Assembly (NCBI GenBank): GCA_936432065.2
Contig: OW386294.2
Coordinates: 50,372,945 to 50,436,944 of the forward strand
Length of the DNA: 64,000 nucleotides
Source: Rutpela maculata
Taxonomy: Eukaryota; Arthropoda; Insecta; Coleoptera; Cerambycidae
Reading direction: 5' to 3'
Part shown: one piece after another, positions 20,659 to 31,657 of the stretch
Numbering within the stretch: the first letter of the stretch is position 1
Layout of the letters: every line of letters begins with the position of its first letter
Position numbers and translations under genes: made by a program
The notes under the pieces: model-generated
Database searches by the model: none
The model's input: the letters and a program-made list of their open reading frames with translations, nothing else
What the model was told of the DNA's origin: nothing

Positions 20659-21954
20659 ATGCATAGAAGCCGCGCTCTAGTAGTGGACCAGTCCGGAGAG
20701 TCGGACGAGTTCTTCGGGGCAATAAATACATTTTCAATGGACCTGCCTGATTCAAGGACTTTGTCCACACCTATTGAGCGTGCTGGTAATAGGTACGTGT
20801 CGATTAACATGGAACCCTCATCGGAGAGGGCATCCCCCGTCCCCGCTCCAAGGCCTCGAGAAGCCCAGTCCCCTCTGGACTTTGAGGCCCACATGGAGCG
20901 GATGTTTTCGAAGATGACGGACGCGTTCGTGTCCGCTCTCGGACGCGTAACGCCCAGTCCGTCGGTCCACCACAAGCCACTACCCCTGCCGGAATTCCGA
21001 GGCCTCGAACACGAGAGCGCGGGAGACTTCCTCCAGCGAATGGAAGATCATTTCCGACGCCTTAGGGTCAGGGATCCAGCGATCCAACTGGCCCTGAGCG
21101 TGGATCAGCTGCGCGACCAGGCTAAAACCTGGTACGAGCCGTACCGCTATTTGATCAACTCGTACGAGGCATTCTGCGAACGCCTCGTCGAGAAATACGA
21201 CGCCACAGAAAATCTAACGCGGGCCACCACCCAACTTTATGGCGAGCGGCAGAAGTCCGGCGAAGCCGCTGCGGTTTTTATTACCCGAAAAATGTGTTTG
21301 TTTAACCGGGTGGCCCGAAGTCAACCGGAATACGCCCGGATCTCCATCGTGTTAGACCTCCTGGAGCCAGAACTCTGCTCCCGGATTAGGTGCCACCCCT
21401 TCCGCTCGCTAGAGCAACTTGTTACCCTCGCGAGTAAAGTAGAGACGGACATGAACCGCGCAGCTCCTTCCAAAACCCACCGGCAGCCTGATCGTCCTAA
21501 TGCTGAAGGTGGAACTCGTCCCAAACGTTCCGAGGAGCCCAACAGGCCTCCTCCACCTCCCCAGGGAGCCACACGTAACCCCCCGCCAGCAGCGCGCATA
21601 CCGTCTACCCCATGTCGCTATTGTCAGGGCGCTCAATTCCACTTCCACAATGAGTGCCCTAACAATCCTTTCAGAAACCAACTACAGAACGCGGGTCGGG
21701 AGACCGACCGCGCTCGACCTCCACCCTCACGCGATGATAATCGCCAATCCTGGAGGGATCATCCTCCTCGCAACTCACCTAACGGATTTCAATCTAGACC
21801 AGACAATGGCTACCCGGCCAACCGCCCGTTTAACACCGGCGCGACATCCAGAGGTAGTACTAATCCCTTCTCGGGAAACCGAGATCGGGCCGAGGGCAAC
21901 AACGGTCGCCCAGCCCCGGCCACGAACTCGAACCCCACTACGACCCAAAATTAA
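20659..21954 (+). CDS. gag: Gag, copy A
   Basis: The frame of 431 codons encodes the structural Gag of the retrotransposon, which assembles the cytoplasmic particle. Residues about 110-260 show a retrotransposon-Gag fold pattern (LPEFRGLEHESAGDFLQRME, AKTWYEPY, EYARISIVLDLLEPELCSRI). A basic, proline-rich linker follows, with one zinc-knuckle-like motif near residue 318 (C-x2-C-x5-H-x4-C, CRYCQGAQFHFHNEC), one residue longer than the usual CCHC spacing. The tail is rich in N, P and R. It ends at a TAA that overlaps the -1 linker frame open from 21864. Identical in length to copy B (31865-33160). Confidence 0.85.
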   Translation: MHRSRALVVDQSGESDEFFGAINTFSMDLPDSRTLSTPIERAGNRYVSINMEPSSERASPVPAPRPREAQSPLDFEAHMERMFSKMTDAFVSALGRVTPSPSVHHKPLPLPEFRGLEHESAGDFLQRMEDHFRRLRVRDPAIQLALSVDQLRDQAKTWYEPYRYLINSYEAFCERLVEKYDATENLTRATTQLYGERQKSGEAAAVFITRKMCLFNRVARSQPEYARISIVLDLLEPELCSRIRCHPFRSLEQLVTLASKVETDMNRAAPSKTHRQPDRPNAEGGTRPKRSEEPNRPPPPPQGATRNPPPAARIPSTPCRYCQGAQFHFHNECPNNPFRNQLQNAGRETDRARPPPSRDDNRQSWRDHPPRNSPNGFQSRPDNGYPANRPFNTGATSRGSTNPFSGNRDRAEGNNGRPAPATNSNPTTTQN

Positions 21955-22790
21955 CAGACCCTCGTCAACCAGACGACTTCCGCCGGAGGGCGTTAAGCTC
22001 AGCCAAGTCCCCTGAGTCCCGCTCACAGCGGAGTCCCCCCCGTTCCGGCGGTAACTTCCCACCTTCGGAACTCCTCCGCCGGAGGGCGCTAAGCTCAGCC
22101 CCTGACCGGTCATCAAGCAGCCAATGCCCAAACCCTTCGGGAAAGCTTCCCCAAACACTAGACTCCGCCAACCGGAGACACCCCCCAACTCCCGTTAGCC
22201 GCTACCCGCACTCCCGCACGCCGTGGAACAGGGCCAACCCCGATGACCGGGTCCAGTTACTGGACGACCTACGCCGGAGGGCGTTAACTTCAAAACAGAC
22301 CCCAGAGCTCGGAGAGAGCCCAGACTCCGACGCTTTTCCCCTCCTCGAGGCACCACCCCAGTTCAGGAATCCAATCACACGAGTCCCCCCGCACGACGCG
22401 GACCACCTTCCCCACACGGAAGCCAAGGTCGAGGGGCACCAGCCTTTCCAAGGCGAAACCCCGCCCACTTCTCGCGGTCCACAATCCGCCCCCCCCCACG
22501 CCTCGAGGAATTGCCCTCGCACACCCTCCCTATCCCGGGAGGTCTCGCCGCTCACCGTGACCCTCCCGGAACGTCCACTTGGGACAACTTCCCTCGCTCG
22601 GCCACATCGGTCTACAAGCCCCCCTTCTCATTCGCTGAACCCCCGCTCCAACCTGAGCACATCACCAACGACTCCCCAGTCCCACACATGCATAAGAACC
22701 TCACCACATCGGCCACAGCAGAGGCCCTACCTCAGGTCGCGCACGCAACCAGAATCATCCCAGCAGGGACACCAACCGTCAAGCGCTTGA
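21864..22790 (+). CDS. Linker ORF between Gag and Pol, copy A (no ATG needed)
   Basis: This frame, -1 relative to Gag, is open without a stop across the whole gap between Gag and protease and overlaps both. It encodes an R/P/S-rich, probably disordered protein with a repeated octapeptide [LF]RRRAL[ST]S at 21978, 22074 and 22269, each preceded by acidic or leucine residues. The repeat is visible as protein and as the DNA word CGCCGGAGGGCG. It could be the C-terminal extension of Gag reached by frameshifting, or the N-terminus of Pol. No homologue is recognised. Confidence 0.5.
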   Translation, partial: SLLGKPRSGRGQQRSPSPGHELEPHYDPKLTDPRQPDDFRRRALSSAKSPESRSQRSPPRSGGNFPPSELLRRRALSSAPDRSSSSQCPNPSGKLPQTLDSANRRHPPTPVSRYPHSRTPWNRANPDDRVQLLDDLRRRALTSKQTPELGESPDSDAFPLLEAPPQFRNPITRVPPHDADHLPHTEAKVEGHQPFQGETPPTSRGPQSAPPHASRNCPRTPSLSREVSPLTVTLPERPLGTTSLARPHRSTSPPSHSLNPRSNLSTSPTTPQSHTCIRTSPHRPQQRPYLRSRTQPESSQQGHQPSSA

Positions 22791-24403
22791 CGCCTCACGT
22801 CAGCGCCGACATCCCTGCTTCTTCCACCTCTACGGAGGCAGTTTCAATCCCTTCTCCGGGAGAGTGTCCTTCCAGCTCCCCGAAAGAAGTTTCACTTCCC
22901 CGACCTTCGAGTCAAATTTCATTCCCTCAACCCAACGAAGGACTGGGAGGCACAGGTCACGTCTTCGACCACCTCTGTCCTGCCCCCCCTTCGTGTCGCG
23001 ACATTAGTGACCGTCAGGGTTCCCCTGCGTCTAGAACCAACAACTGCTTGACCAACAAACGACCACGACGCCCACTAGAAACGTTGAACACCGTGGAAGA
23101 GCTTCCGCGTCTTCCACGGGTAATCGTCCAGATTGGCGGACAACGCCACTCTGCGCTCATAGACTCAGGTGCTACCCGTAATATTATTAATGCTCGTTTC
23201 GCGTCTGAGTACCAACCCGGCGAAGGACACGTACAGTTCGGGATGGCCTGCGGCGCTGATACCATCATTTCCCTAGGGAACATATCTATAACTTTTTACA
23301 TAGACGACCGCCAATACACGGCGCAATTTAATATAATTAGCGACCTTAACGAGGATATAATACTCGGGGCCCCGTTCCTATTCAAGGAACGCGCGGTCCT
23401 AGATTACCAACGAAGTTGTCTGTACGTTGGCACTGACGACAGACAGACGGTGTTTTGGGATAACACCAACAGAGACCACGTTCCGCGAACTGACGCCGTA
23501 TTGCCAGAGACAATTGAAATACCTCCCGAAGGCAGCGCCCTTCTGGCGCCGCTCTTCGAGGAGTTCGCTGACATTTTCTCGGACTCTCCGTCCCAAGCCA
23601 CCACAATAACGACGTGTCATCGAATCATTCTCACAAATCCTACCCCGATACATGTCCGCCCTTACCCCCTATCACCGGGGAAGAAGCGGATCCTCAATGA
23701 ACAGGTTGAGGAGATGCTTGAGGCGGGCGTTATTGAGCCAAGCACGTCACCGTACAGTTTCCCTCCGGTTATCATAGAGAGGCCGGGGAGGAAACCGCGC
23801 TTTTGCGTCGATTATCGCCGTCTAAACGCGGTGACACTCGACGAAGCCTCAGTCTTGCCGAAGATCTTCGACACCATAAAAGACTTCGGGGATGCACGGT
23901 TCTTCACACTACTCGACTTGAAGAGCGGTTACTGGCAAGTGCCGATGCACCCTGCCAGTAAACCATACACCGCCTTCTCGACTCCAGACGGGGCGACTTA
24001 TCAGTTCCGAGTTATGCCGTTCGGCCTAAAATCTGCCCCGGCAACTTTTCAGAAACTGATGGCCCGAGATGTCCTCACGGGTTACCTGCACAACTTCGTG
24101 CAGGTGTATCTGGATGACATCATCATCTTTAGAAATGACTTAACAGACCACGCCAAACACTTACGACTAGTCTTTGAGCGACTGAGGACACATAACCTCA
24201 CGGTGTCACCCAGCAAATGCACTATCGCGGCGCAGGAGCTGGACTACCTGGGACACCGGATCAGAGGTTATACGACGACCCGCAGGACAAACACGTCCTG
24301 GCCATTAGAGAATTTCAACCTCCGGCCACCAAGAAACAGCTCCAGAGCTTTCTTGGGTTATTCAACTGGATCAGGGAGTACATACCAAACGTCTCCTTGT
24401 TGA
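22511..24403 (+). CDS. pol: Pol part 1: protease and reverse transcriptase, copy A
   Basis: After a long S/P-rich leader comes the aspartic protease (ALIDSGATRNII, DSG near residue 217, and the ILGAPFL flap-side block). The RT follows: RFCVDYRRLNAVT, LLDLKSGYWQVPM, YQFRVMPFGLKSAPATFQ and the catalytic VYLDDIIIF near residue 533, then ELDYLGH. The frame loses RT homology just after YLGHRIRG (about 24270); the connection and RNase H continue in the -1 frame. No canonical slippery heptamer is visible there, so a shared disabling indel is likelier than programmed shifting. Copy A has R after IIIF where copy B has the family-typical S. Confidence 0.85.
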   Translation: MPSHTLPIPGGLAAHRDPPGTSTWDNFPRSATSVYKPPFSFAEPPLQPEHITNDSPVPHMHKNLTTSATAEALPQVAHATRIIPAGTPTVKRLTPHVSADIPASSTSTEAVSIPSPGECPSSSPKEVSLPRPSSQISFPQPNEGLGGTGHVFDHLCPAPPSCRDISDRQGSPASRTNNCLTNKRPRRPLETLNTVEELPRLPRVIVQIGGQRHSALIDSGATRNIINARFASEYQPGEGHVQFGMACGADTIISLGNISITFYIDDRQYTAQFNIISDLNEDIILGAPFLFKERAVLDYQRSCLYVGTDDRQTVFWDNTNRDHVPRTDAVLPETIEIPPEGSALLAPLFEEFADIFSDSPSQATTITTCHRIILTNPTPIHVRPYPLSPGKKRILNEQVEEMLEAGVIEPSTSPYSFPPVIIERPGRKPRFCVDYRRLNAVTLDEASVLPKIFDTIKDFGDARFFTLLDLKSGYWQVPMHPASKPYTAFSTPDGATYQFRVMPFGLKSAPATFQKLMARDVLTGYLHNFVQVYLDDIIIFRNDLTDHAKHLRLVFERLRTHNLTVSPSKCTIAAQELDYLGHRIRGYTTTRRTNTSWPLENFNLRPPRNSSRAFLGYSTGSGSTYQTSPC

Positions 24404-26562
24404 CGAAGCCCCTGACACAGTTGTTGGCTAAGGACCGGAAATTTAGATGGACAAGCGAGTGTCAGCGGGCGTTCGATGAGCTGAAGGAGGCTGCTTCACA
24501 GCCGCTTCAGCTACACCGGCCAGATTTTTCGAGGCCGTTCGTCCTTCAGACGGATGCGTCTCTTATTGGGATGGCCGCGGTACTGTACCAGCTGGATGAG
24601 GAAGGCGAACGACGCATCGTGTCGTACGCCAGCTCGACGCTCAGCGAGACTGAGAGGAAATATCATATAAATGAGCTCGAATGCCTCAGTCTGGTGACGT
24701 ACATAAAAAAATACGCACTCTACTTACAGGACCGACCATTCACGGTCCGTACAGACAACCGCTCGTTGCTTTGGCTCAACAAACACCGAGACCAAAAGAC
24801 TAAATTTATGCGTTGGTCACTCCTCCTCCAGGAGTATTCCTTCCAAATAGAGCATTGTCCGGGAAAAGAGAACCTGCTGGCGGACTTCCTCAGTCGGCAC
24901 CCCGACAGGGAAGCCGCCCGGCTGGAACTCGATGAAGGCAGGATGTTACTGCCAGATCGCGCGAAACAATCGGAGGCCATCCGAACATTGACTACCACCG
25001 GACTATACAGAGAAATAACTGACGCCCAGCGTCGATCCACGGCAACACAAGCCCGGATCGAGCGCTGGAATAGACTAAATACAGATGGAGCAGTAACAGT
25101 ACGTGACATAGAATTCCACCGCAAACACCGAGTACGAGACGGGTTGTTATGGCGCTATACTGATGGGCAACATACGCTTTGCGTACCTTGTTCACGAATC
25201 CCGAGAGTGATAGCGGGACACCACGATACGAAGGGAGCAGCACATCCGGGGCGCGATGAGACCACACGGGCTATACTCCGAGGGTATTATTTTCCAAACG
25301 TCTCCCGACACGTCGGGAGCTACCTAAAATCATGCTTAATTTGCCACGCAGTCAAGGCTAGGCAACTACAGGATAAAGCTCCATTTAAAGCGCGCTCTCC
25401 GAGCACATGTTTCGAGACCCTCAGTCTAGACATACTGGGACCATACAAAGCCGCGGAGGGCACCGGGAACCGTTACATTCTCTTGGCGGAGGATGTCTTC
25501 TCCAAGTGGGTGGAAGCGATTGCAGTGCCCCGAGCAACCGGGAAGGTACTCGTGGATTTCTTGAGGGATTCGATCTCCTCACGGTACGGATACCCGCGCA
25601 ACATAATCTCAGATCGCGGGGGACATTTTGTCGGAGGGCAATACGTCGCGTGGTGCGAGAGAAACCACGTGGAGGTTTTCCACTCAGCCCCGTACCACCA
25701 ACGGGCCAATCCAGCCGAGAGGAGGATCCAGGAGTTAAAGAAGGTACTACGAACACTCACATATGGTAAATCAAAGACGAAGTGGGACAGACACCTCCCG
25801 GGCGCCCTGCGTGTTCTCCGGACGAGGAGGAACGCAGCCACCGGAAAAACGCCAGCAATGATCGTTCTGGGCTTCGAACCCCCTAGGCCAGGAGAATGGG
25901 CTCTCCGGGCATACCAAGATGAACGACGGAAGCAATCCAGGGTCTCCAGGGAGCAGAGAATCGAGGAAGTGCAGGCTCGGCAACGGTCGTACCAAGGGCG
26001 GTACGCACCGACCGAGGCGGTTCCTCCGGTCACATTTTGTGCCGGAGACCGGGTCATGGCAAGAGCGCTGCGACCGCACAAAGCCCCATTCGAAGCTCCG
26101 TGGGCAGGGCCGTATCTGGTACTAGACAAGCTTTCGCCGGAAGTGTACACCATAAAGAGGGGCAACAGGAAGGTAGATTTCCACGTTGACGACCTACGAG
26201 CAGCACCTCCCCGGATCAACGCCGATCCGGAGACAGAATCTGGGGAACCATTAGATTCGGAGGGTCCGTCCGAGGGTGGACGAACACCGCGGCTAATATC
26301 CCCATCATCACGGTCAGAGCACTTCGAAGGAGAGAGCCATTCAGGAGAGGAAGAACAGGCAGAAGGGACAGACGAAGACCCAAACGAGCCCAGAGATGAA
26401 GTGGTGCGAAGATGGACGAGCCACCAGGACCGGGAGATGGCACTGAGCACAAAGAAGAGACGGACGAGTTTTACGAAATCACGGACGAGTCCTGCACGGC
26501 AGACGACGCCGATGACGAAAGAGAAAATGAACTACGTGAGGGAAGTCGGAAAGACAGGTTAG
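24217..26562 (+). CDS. pol: Pol part 2: RNase H and integrase, copy A
   Basis: Homology begins near 24277 (DPQDKHVLAI, then QLQSFLGLFNWIREYIPN, the RT connection). RNase H follows (FVLQTDASLIGMAAVLYQ; NELECLSLV; VRTDNRSLLWL). The integrase has an H2C2 zinc finger (HHDTKGAAHP.. with CLICH), a catalytic core with Asp in LSLDILGPY, Asp in IISDRGGHF and Glu in NPAERRIQE, and a GPY/F-type C-terminus (PWAGPYLVLDKL, VDFHVDDLR). An acidic/basic low-complexity tail ends the frame. The listed ATG lies inside the shadow of the RT frame and is probably not a natural start; the part is normally made as Pol fusion. Confidence 0.85.
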   Translation: MHYRGAGAGLPGTPDQRLYDDPQDKHVLAIREFQPPATKKQLQSFLGLFNWIREYIPNVSLLTKPLTQLLAKDRKFRWTSECQRAFDELKEAASQPLQLHRPDFSRPFVLQTDASLIGMAAVLYQLDEEGERRIVSYASSTLSETERKYHINELECLSLVTYIKKYALYLQDRPFTVRTDNRSLLWLNKHRDQKTKFMRWSLLLQEYSFQIEHCPGKENLLADFLSRHPDREAARLELDEGRMLLPDRAKQSEAIRTLTTTGLYREITDAQRRSTATQARIERWNRLNTDGAVTVRDIEFHRKHRVRDGLLWRYTDGQHTLCVPCSRIPRVIAGHHDTKGAAHPGRDETTRAILRGYYFPNVSRHVGSYLKSCLICHAVKARQLQDKAPFKARSPSTCFETLSLDILGPYKAAEGTGNRYILLAEDVFSKWVEAIAVPRATGKVLVDFLRDSISSRYGYPRNIISDRGGHFVGGQYVAWCERNHVEVFHSAPYHQRANPAERRIQELKKVLRTLTYGKSKTKWDRHLPGALRVLRTRRNAATGKTPAMIVLGFEPPRPGEWALRAYQDERRKQSRVSREQRIEEVQARQRSYQGRYAPTEAVPPVTFCAGDRVMARALRPHKAPFEAPWAGPYLVLDKLSPEVYTIKRGNRKVDFHVDDLRAAPPRINADPETESGEPLDSEGPSEGGRTPRLISPSSRSEHFEGESHSGEEEQAEGTDEDPNEPRDEVVRRWTSHQDREMALSTKKRRTSFTKSRTSPARQTTPMTKEKMNYVREVGKTG

Positions 26563-26834
26563 AGCCAGCCGATGCGCTTGACGATCCAGCCTCAAGGTAC
26601 GACGCCGCCAAGGGTATAGCGGCCGTACCGGGAAGCAGTAATCAGGGCCCGGCAGCCAGTGCACCGATTCCCACACATTCCCCAGACCCAGCACGACGAC
26701 GAAGACGCCGAACGCGGAAAATCGCATGTTCCGTGTGTTCCGGTGAGGAGTCCTTCGCAAGTGCCGTGAAAAGGAAGACACTGGCGATCATCGCGGGTCC
26801 AAAACGCGTCGCGCAAGAGCCAGAAAGACAATAA
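26412..26834 (+). CDS. Small terminal ORF, copy A
   Basis: 140 codons in the -1 frame relative to RNase H-integrase, overlapping its tail by 150 bp. The peptide is acidic at first, then RRRRRRTRK followed by CSVC. It occupies the place of env in errantivirus-like elements, but it is short and has no signal peptide or membrane segment. It could be an in-frame continuation of Pol after a frameshift. Function unknown. Confidence 0.35.
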   Translation: MDEPPGPGDGTEHKEETDEFYEITDESCTADDADDERENELREGSRKDRLEPADALDDPASRYDAAKGIAAVPGSSNQGPAASAPIPTHSPDPARRRRRRTRKIACSVCSGEESFASAVKRKTLAIIAGPKRVAQEPERQ

Positions 26835-27368
26835 TAATATTAAGCTAGGGAACTACCATAAGGCGCGAGGACAATAATCACACGAATAATCTTACCTACC
26901 GCGAGTGTAGTACACGAACCGCTACACACATAGCAGAACACTAAGTAGTGCGCGACGTATTCCGCCTATTCCTCTCGGTATCGCCGTGGAGGGACGGCCG
27001 AGTGCGTGAAAAGCCATTTTTCGAGCCCTGGACTCAGTGCGCTAAGAGTCTGGCGGTCAGTGCTAAGCAATACCCCCGCCCACCCCATTCCATAGACTCC
27101 AGTAGGGGAAACGAAAATAGGAAGACACAAAACGCATCAAGATAATGTATCGCCGCGTTACCATGTGAAGAGCGTCCCCTTCGTCTGGGGAGACGCTTTT
27201 AGAAATTTCGGACACTTAGACTTAAGCACACGGACGACAAGTTATTGTAATGCCGTCCGTCATACCAATTACTTTCTTTTTATTGTTTTTTTTCTAGGCT
27301 AAGACAATAAATCAAATAGGTTAAGTACTAAATTCTTTCAGCCAGAGCTTGGCCGTTGACGTCTCACT

Positions 27369-27382
27369 TAAAAGAAGGGGGG
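27369..27382 (+). promoter_or_regulatory. Polypurine tract, copy A
   Basis: A purine run ending AAAAGAAGGGGGG abuts the TGTCGAC start of LTR2, as expected for plus-strand priming. Confidence 0.8.
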
Positions 27383-30300
27383 TGTCGACGGACCTTTTGC
27401 ACAGGACCGTCGAATCTCCCTGCAATTTATAAGGCACACCCTGTATGTTCACACTATACCACATAAAAAATTCCAGCCTCGTATCTCAAGAAACTACAAA
27501 GTAAAAAGTGCTCAAATAAACTTGAGAATGAAAATAAAAATAAATAAATAAATAAAACTATTTCTTTTCTTTTTATATGCAACACGAGACGCCCCTGTCC
27601 GGCCAGCGTTCAAGAGGCTTCACCTCGACCCAGCAGGCAAAACTGGTGCGCTTGAAAGGGCTGGCTAGGCGCCGGTTGTCGCGTAGGAACACAATTACGC
27701 ACCATTGCGCGTCTTTGCATTAAATAAATATTTAAATTCAACCAATCATCATAAAATTTCACACAATCAGTCTAGAAACCTTCAGTCATATCTCGTCAAA
27801 ATTTCATATCCCTACGGCATAGGAAAATATTTTATTTTTGCCCTCAAAGGTGCGGATCGCGCTTTTAGGCCAGGTAATCGATGAGCACGGGGAAACCGCG
27901 CGACTCACAGGTAGTCAAGTGGTCTCATTCGACGAGGCTCGTCGTCCCGCACACAGGGCGCGAGCAATTAACCTAGTAGGTCGCAACCGCGGGGCGTAAC
28001 TCCAAAAACAACGCGGAGGGCACTCTAGCGGGGAGACTAAACTCTTTAATATTAAATAATTCATAGCTGCCGAGCCATTCACGGTGAAGCGCTAAAAAAT
28101 GGCGACGAGGGGTAGAAAATCCTCAACTTTACGATGGGACCATCCGCGGAACAATCTGCGGGGTGGTTCACGAATTATCATCAAATACATCACAATTATG
28201 CAATTTTGCATATGACCACTTGACCTATGGCAATAAGGGTCCTTATGTTCCGCTCGAAACCTACGCCACAAAAAGCAACACCCAAACCTTCGAGGGTACA
28301 AAAGCAAAGACAAGGGAAAAGGGAGTCAGTCGTCATTTTTTCGCCAAGAGACACTCCTTTGCATAAGGGTGTTCACCGCGTCGAGCATTTTTCTTTGTTT
28401 TCCAGTATTAGCTCCTCATTTAAATTCAGTGAAATAAATCCTTTTAGTGTCGCAGGCACTTTCAGCCAGTCGGTTAAACCAAATTTTGCACAACTAGTGA
28501 CTCCTATCCCTTAGTGGCACTTAGCAGTCCAACCGCGAAAAATTCCGCGGCGTCAGGGACGCCGAGTCGTTTTGAGGCTTTACAGTAATTTAACCATAAT
28601 CTTAAACCTCGATCCTTTCACCTTTACATCTTTGAAGCAACGGAGAGCATCTTCATACTTTTGAATTAATTGTTTTAGTTTTTCACTGACTTGGAAGAAT
28701 AAATTCAAATCAACCTCTCAAATAATTATCATTGTATTATTTCGTCTAGAGCAGTCTAGAACACCTGGCTGGAAACGCATTCTTATCAACCTAACCGATT
28801 AACATAAATTCATCCCCCGTTGATCCGCGAGTGTGACACAGGTGTGAGCAACAGGTGTAGTGACCTTCTTCGTTCCTCCGGGATTACAGCGAGGGATTTG
28901 AGTAAGACATATCTGTTCGACGTCAGCGGCCAAGTTCAAGCAAGTCCCGCAATATCTACCTGTGATAGCTATTTACTGTACTAATTATCTGCTAACAGGT
29001 GAGAACCGCGGAACCATAGCCTGAGCGTGGACCTGGCGTTCATTGCCATTATTGTTTCTGTATAATTATTGTTTAATTGTGTGGGTTAGTGTGACGTTGG
29101 ACTATTTCCGTTATTCCCGACAGGGACAAGGGTATAATAAAAGTTCTTTTGTATTTCAAGTAACAACCATAAAAGCTAAGCTTTCTCAACCGTAGGGTTG
29201 TAAATTCAAGGACTGACCCTCTCGAAGTAGGATTAGTTTGGCTACCAACTAATTTTTTGTCAAAACTTATTTAAAGCAGTTAGACAAAATTATATTCAGT
29301 TTTCTTTCTTTTCAAATAATTAAAGACGCGCTGGGACCGCCATTTTTGGGTCGTCGTAGAGCACTGGAGTTGTAGAAAAAGACGGTAGGGGAAGTTGACT
29401 ACGCGCGTCAAAGGCAAATATTAGTGGTAACTTCTTTAATTAATTTCTGAATGAAAAATAAAACATAGGAAACGTTGAGAAATACAGTAGAGAGTGTTAG
29501 GATCGCGGATTCAAAGGAAACTTGATAACGTAGTGAATTTCTGTTATTAAAATTTAATTGAAATAATTTCTGAGCCGCCATTTGTACATCTATACGCGCC
29601 TTTCGTTCCAGCGGAAGACACGAGGATTGCTGGCGTCTTACGCAAGAGGGAGGCCCCGCCTCCATCTTCGAAGGGCCGCAGCAAAACAGGAAGTCCGCCA
29701 TTAAGGCTTTGTAGTAGCGTCCATTGTGGCACCTACGAATAACAAATTAAACTACACTAATTAACAGTTACTCACTACTGTTCCTCTCTTACTCACTCAA
29801 CTAATTAATATCATTATCACCGAAATTCTTACCGCCAATCAATTCGCTCCCTACCTGTCTCAGCTACCACTCAGGGCTCTTATAGGCGTTATCTGTCATA
29901 GGTACCCCAACGCCCAGTAGCTAAAATTCACACCTGAACACATCCAGCATAGATGTTCAGTTAAGTAAACCCTAGCCAGTGGAAAATAAACCTTTTAAAA
30001 TTACCAAATTAAATTCATTCGACAGGTGACAGGGGCCTTATTAAGTACCAATTTTTATTTTAATTTTTTTTATCCTTGATAGCCACTCGTAGTTTCCTAG
30101 GTGATCACGAGTCACAGATCTCCCCTCGCAGACGAGGAAGGTACCCCACGTCGCACTGACATTTCAGGGAATATTTTTTTTATAATTTTTATTACTACTT
30201 TCATTTGTAATTTTTTTGTTTTGTTGCTAATTTTATTTTTTTTTGTTTTTGCTCTTGCTACCTGTACTATTAAGTACTTACATTCAAATTTTATTTTTAG

Positions 30301-31657
30301 TAGCTCTAACTCTTTTACTAATGGGCTATCAATGTATTACTTCGATAATCCCTACCTCACGCTTAGGTTAATCTAATTACTTGTATTATTATTTTACGTT
30401 AAGTCCTTTCTAACTTTAAGAATCATTTTAATCCTTTAATTACTAGCTGACACTCTACCAGCGAAGTATAATACATCCTTCACAACTATTAGTAATAGAA
30501 AGTAAAATTCAAATTAGCTGAGTTGACCTAGGGGTGGAAGTACGGCAGTAATAAAAAACCTTACCTTTAGAATCTCTGCTTTCGTCCGTTCAATTCGCAT
30601 GATCAATTACATTTTTTAACGGCAGAACATTCTCTTAATGTTAATTTTGCCTTACCCCGGTAGTCTAATAGGACCAATAAAAGACGGAATTCAAAAATAG
30701 TATAATTTCCTTACCACTTTGAAAGTCCCGAGAGGTTAAAAAGGAATAATCACCGGCGAGCGCGTCCTGTCGTTCACGGACCTACCTGCCCTGGACAGGT
30801 TGTTATAGTCCAGGGGCGCGCGCAAATAGCCGTACTTCTATCACGAAGTTGTTTAGAAATAAATTAGTTTTAAGTCGTTTATTCGTAAGTACGTCAGTAG
30901 TATGCCGGAGCCCAGTAATCATTAATCGATTCGCTCCCCTGTATTCTGAGTCTTAATAAATCGGGCTTCCTCCCCGAGTGACCTTAGACAAACTATTTTT
31001 TTTTTTTTTATTTTTTTCCTCCTTTTAAGTTCACACATTAACTCACATTTCTGAGCTCCTACCCTACCTTACAAGGTAACAGCATCGCGGGGTGACTAAA
31101 AGCGCCCGCCAGCTACTCGACAGGCCGCTGTCGTGTTAAGTAGCCATCATCAGGTGGTGAGTAACGACTAGCCGCCTCACCTGGAGCGTGTCGTGGTCTA
31201 TTCGTCCCCCCCCCCCCCCCATGGTCGGTTGTAGGAGGACGAAGTAGTGTCTCTGCCTCACAGATTTGGAGGTAATCTTCCGCCATCTGAACGAGAGTAG
31301 GCACAGGTACTCTTGGAGGGCTAGGTGACGTTCCTAGCTGCTGTGTCTATCCGCGTCTTGTTCTTACATTGTCCTCCTCCAGCTATATACCGAAGGTGTG
31401 GCGGTAACGTCCACGATCTCACTCCTCCATTGTGTTTGGTGGAAGGGGGTTGGTCCTCCACCTCCACTAACCTGAACAGCCCCGAAGCTTATTGAACCTT
31501 GCCCTGAGAGTTCGACAACGTGGTGTGGATAAGTTTTCCAGGTAATCGCTGGCGCCCTTTACAAATTTGTGATTATCTCACCTAATTCGACAGGTAGACA
31601 ACCGAACAGCCATCCACAACCATTCTCCCATTGATAACCACCCCGCTTACGTCGACA
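27383..31657 (+). repeat. Gypsy LTR2 (4,275 bp, middle)
   Basis: It carries the LTR3-type base at every site where LTR1 differs that I could find (about 28547, 28939, 29514, 29826, 30575, 30939, an A inside the T-tract near 31010, C in TGAGCTCC near 31055 and T at 31205). It therefore descends from LTR3 at least up to about 450 bp from its 3' end. Confidence 0.95.

Noticed and set aside
21500..22015. 171-codon frame overlapping the Gag 3' end
   Set aside because: It overlaps the zinc-knuckle coding region in another frame and shows no motif. The -1 linker frame with repeated octapeptides is the better candidate for translation.
25473..26450. Long minus-strand frame (325 codons) opposite the integrase, repeated at 36679-37656
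   Set aside because: Shadow of the GC-rich integrase coding strand; S/R-rich with no domain.
26412..26834. Terminal Gypsy ORF as an envelope gene
   Set aside because: Only 140 codons, with no signal peptide, no hydrophobic membrane segment and no glycoprotein-like cysteines; kept only as a small ORF of unknown function.
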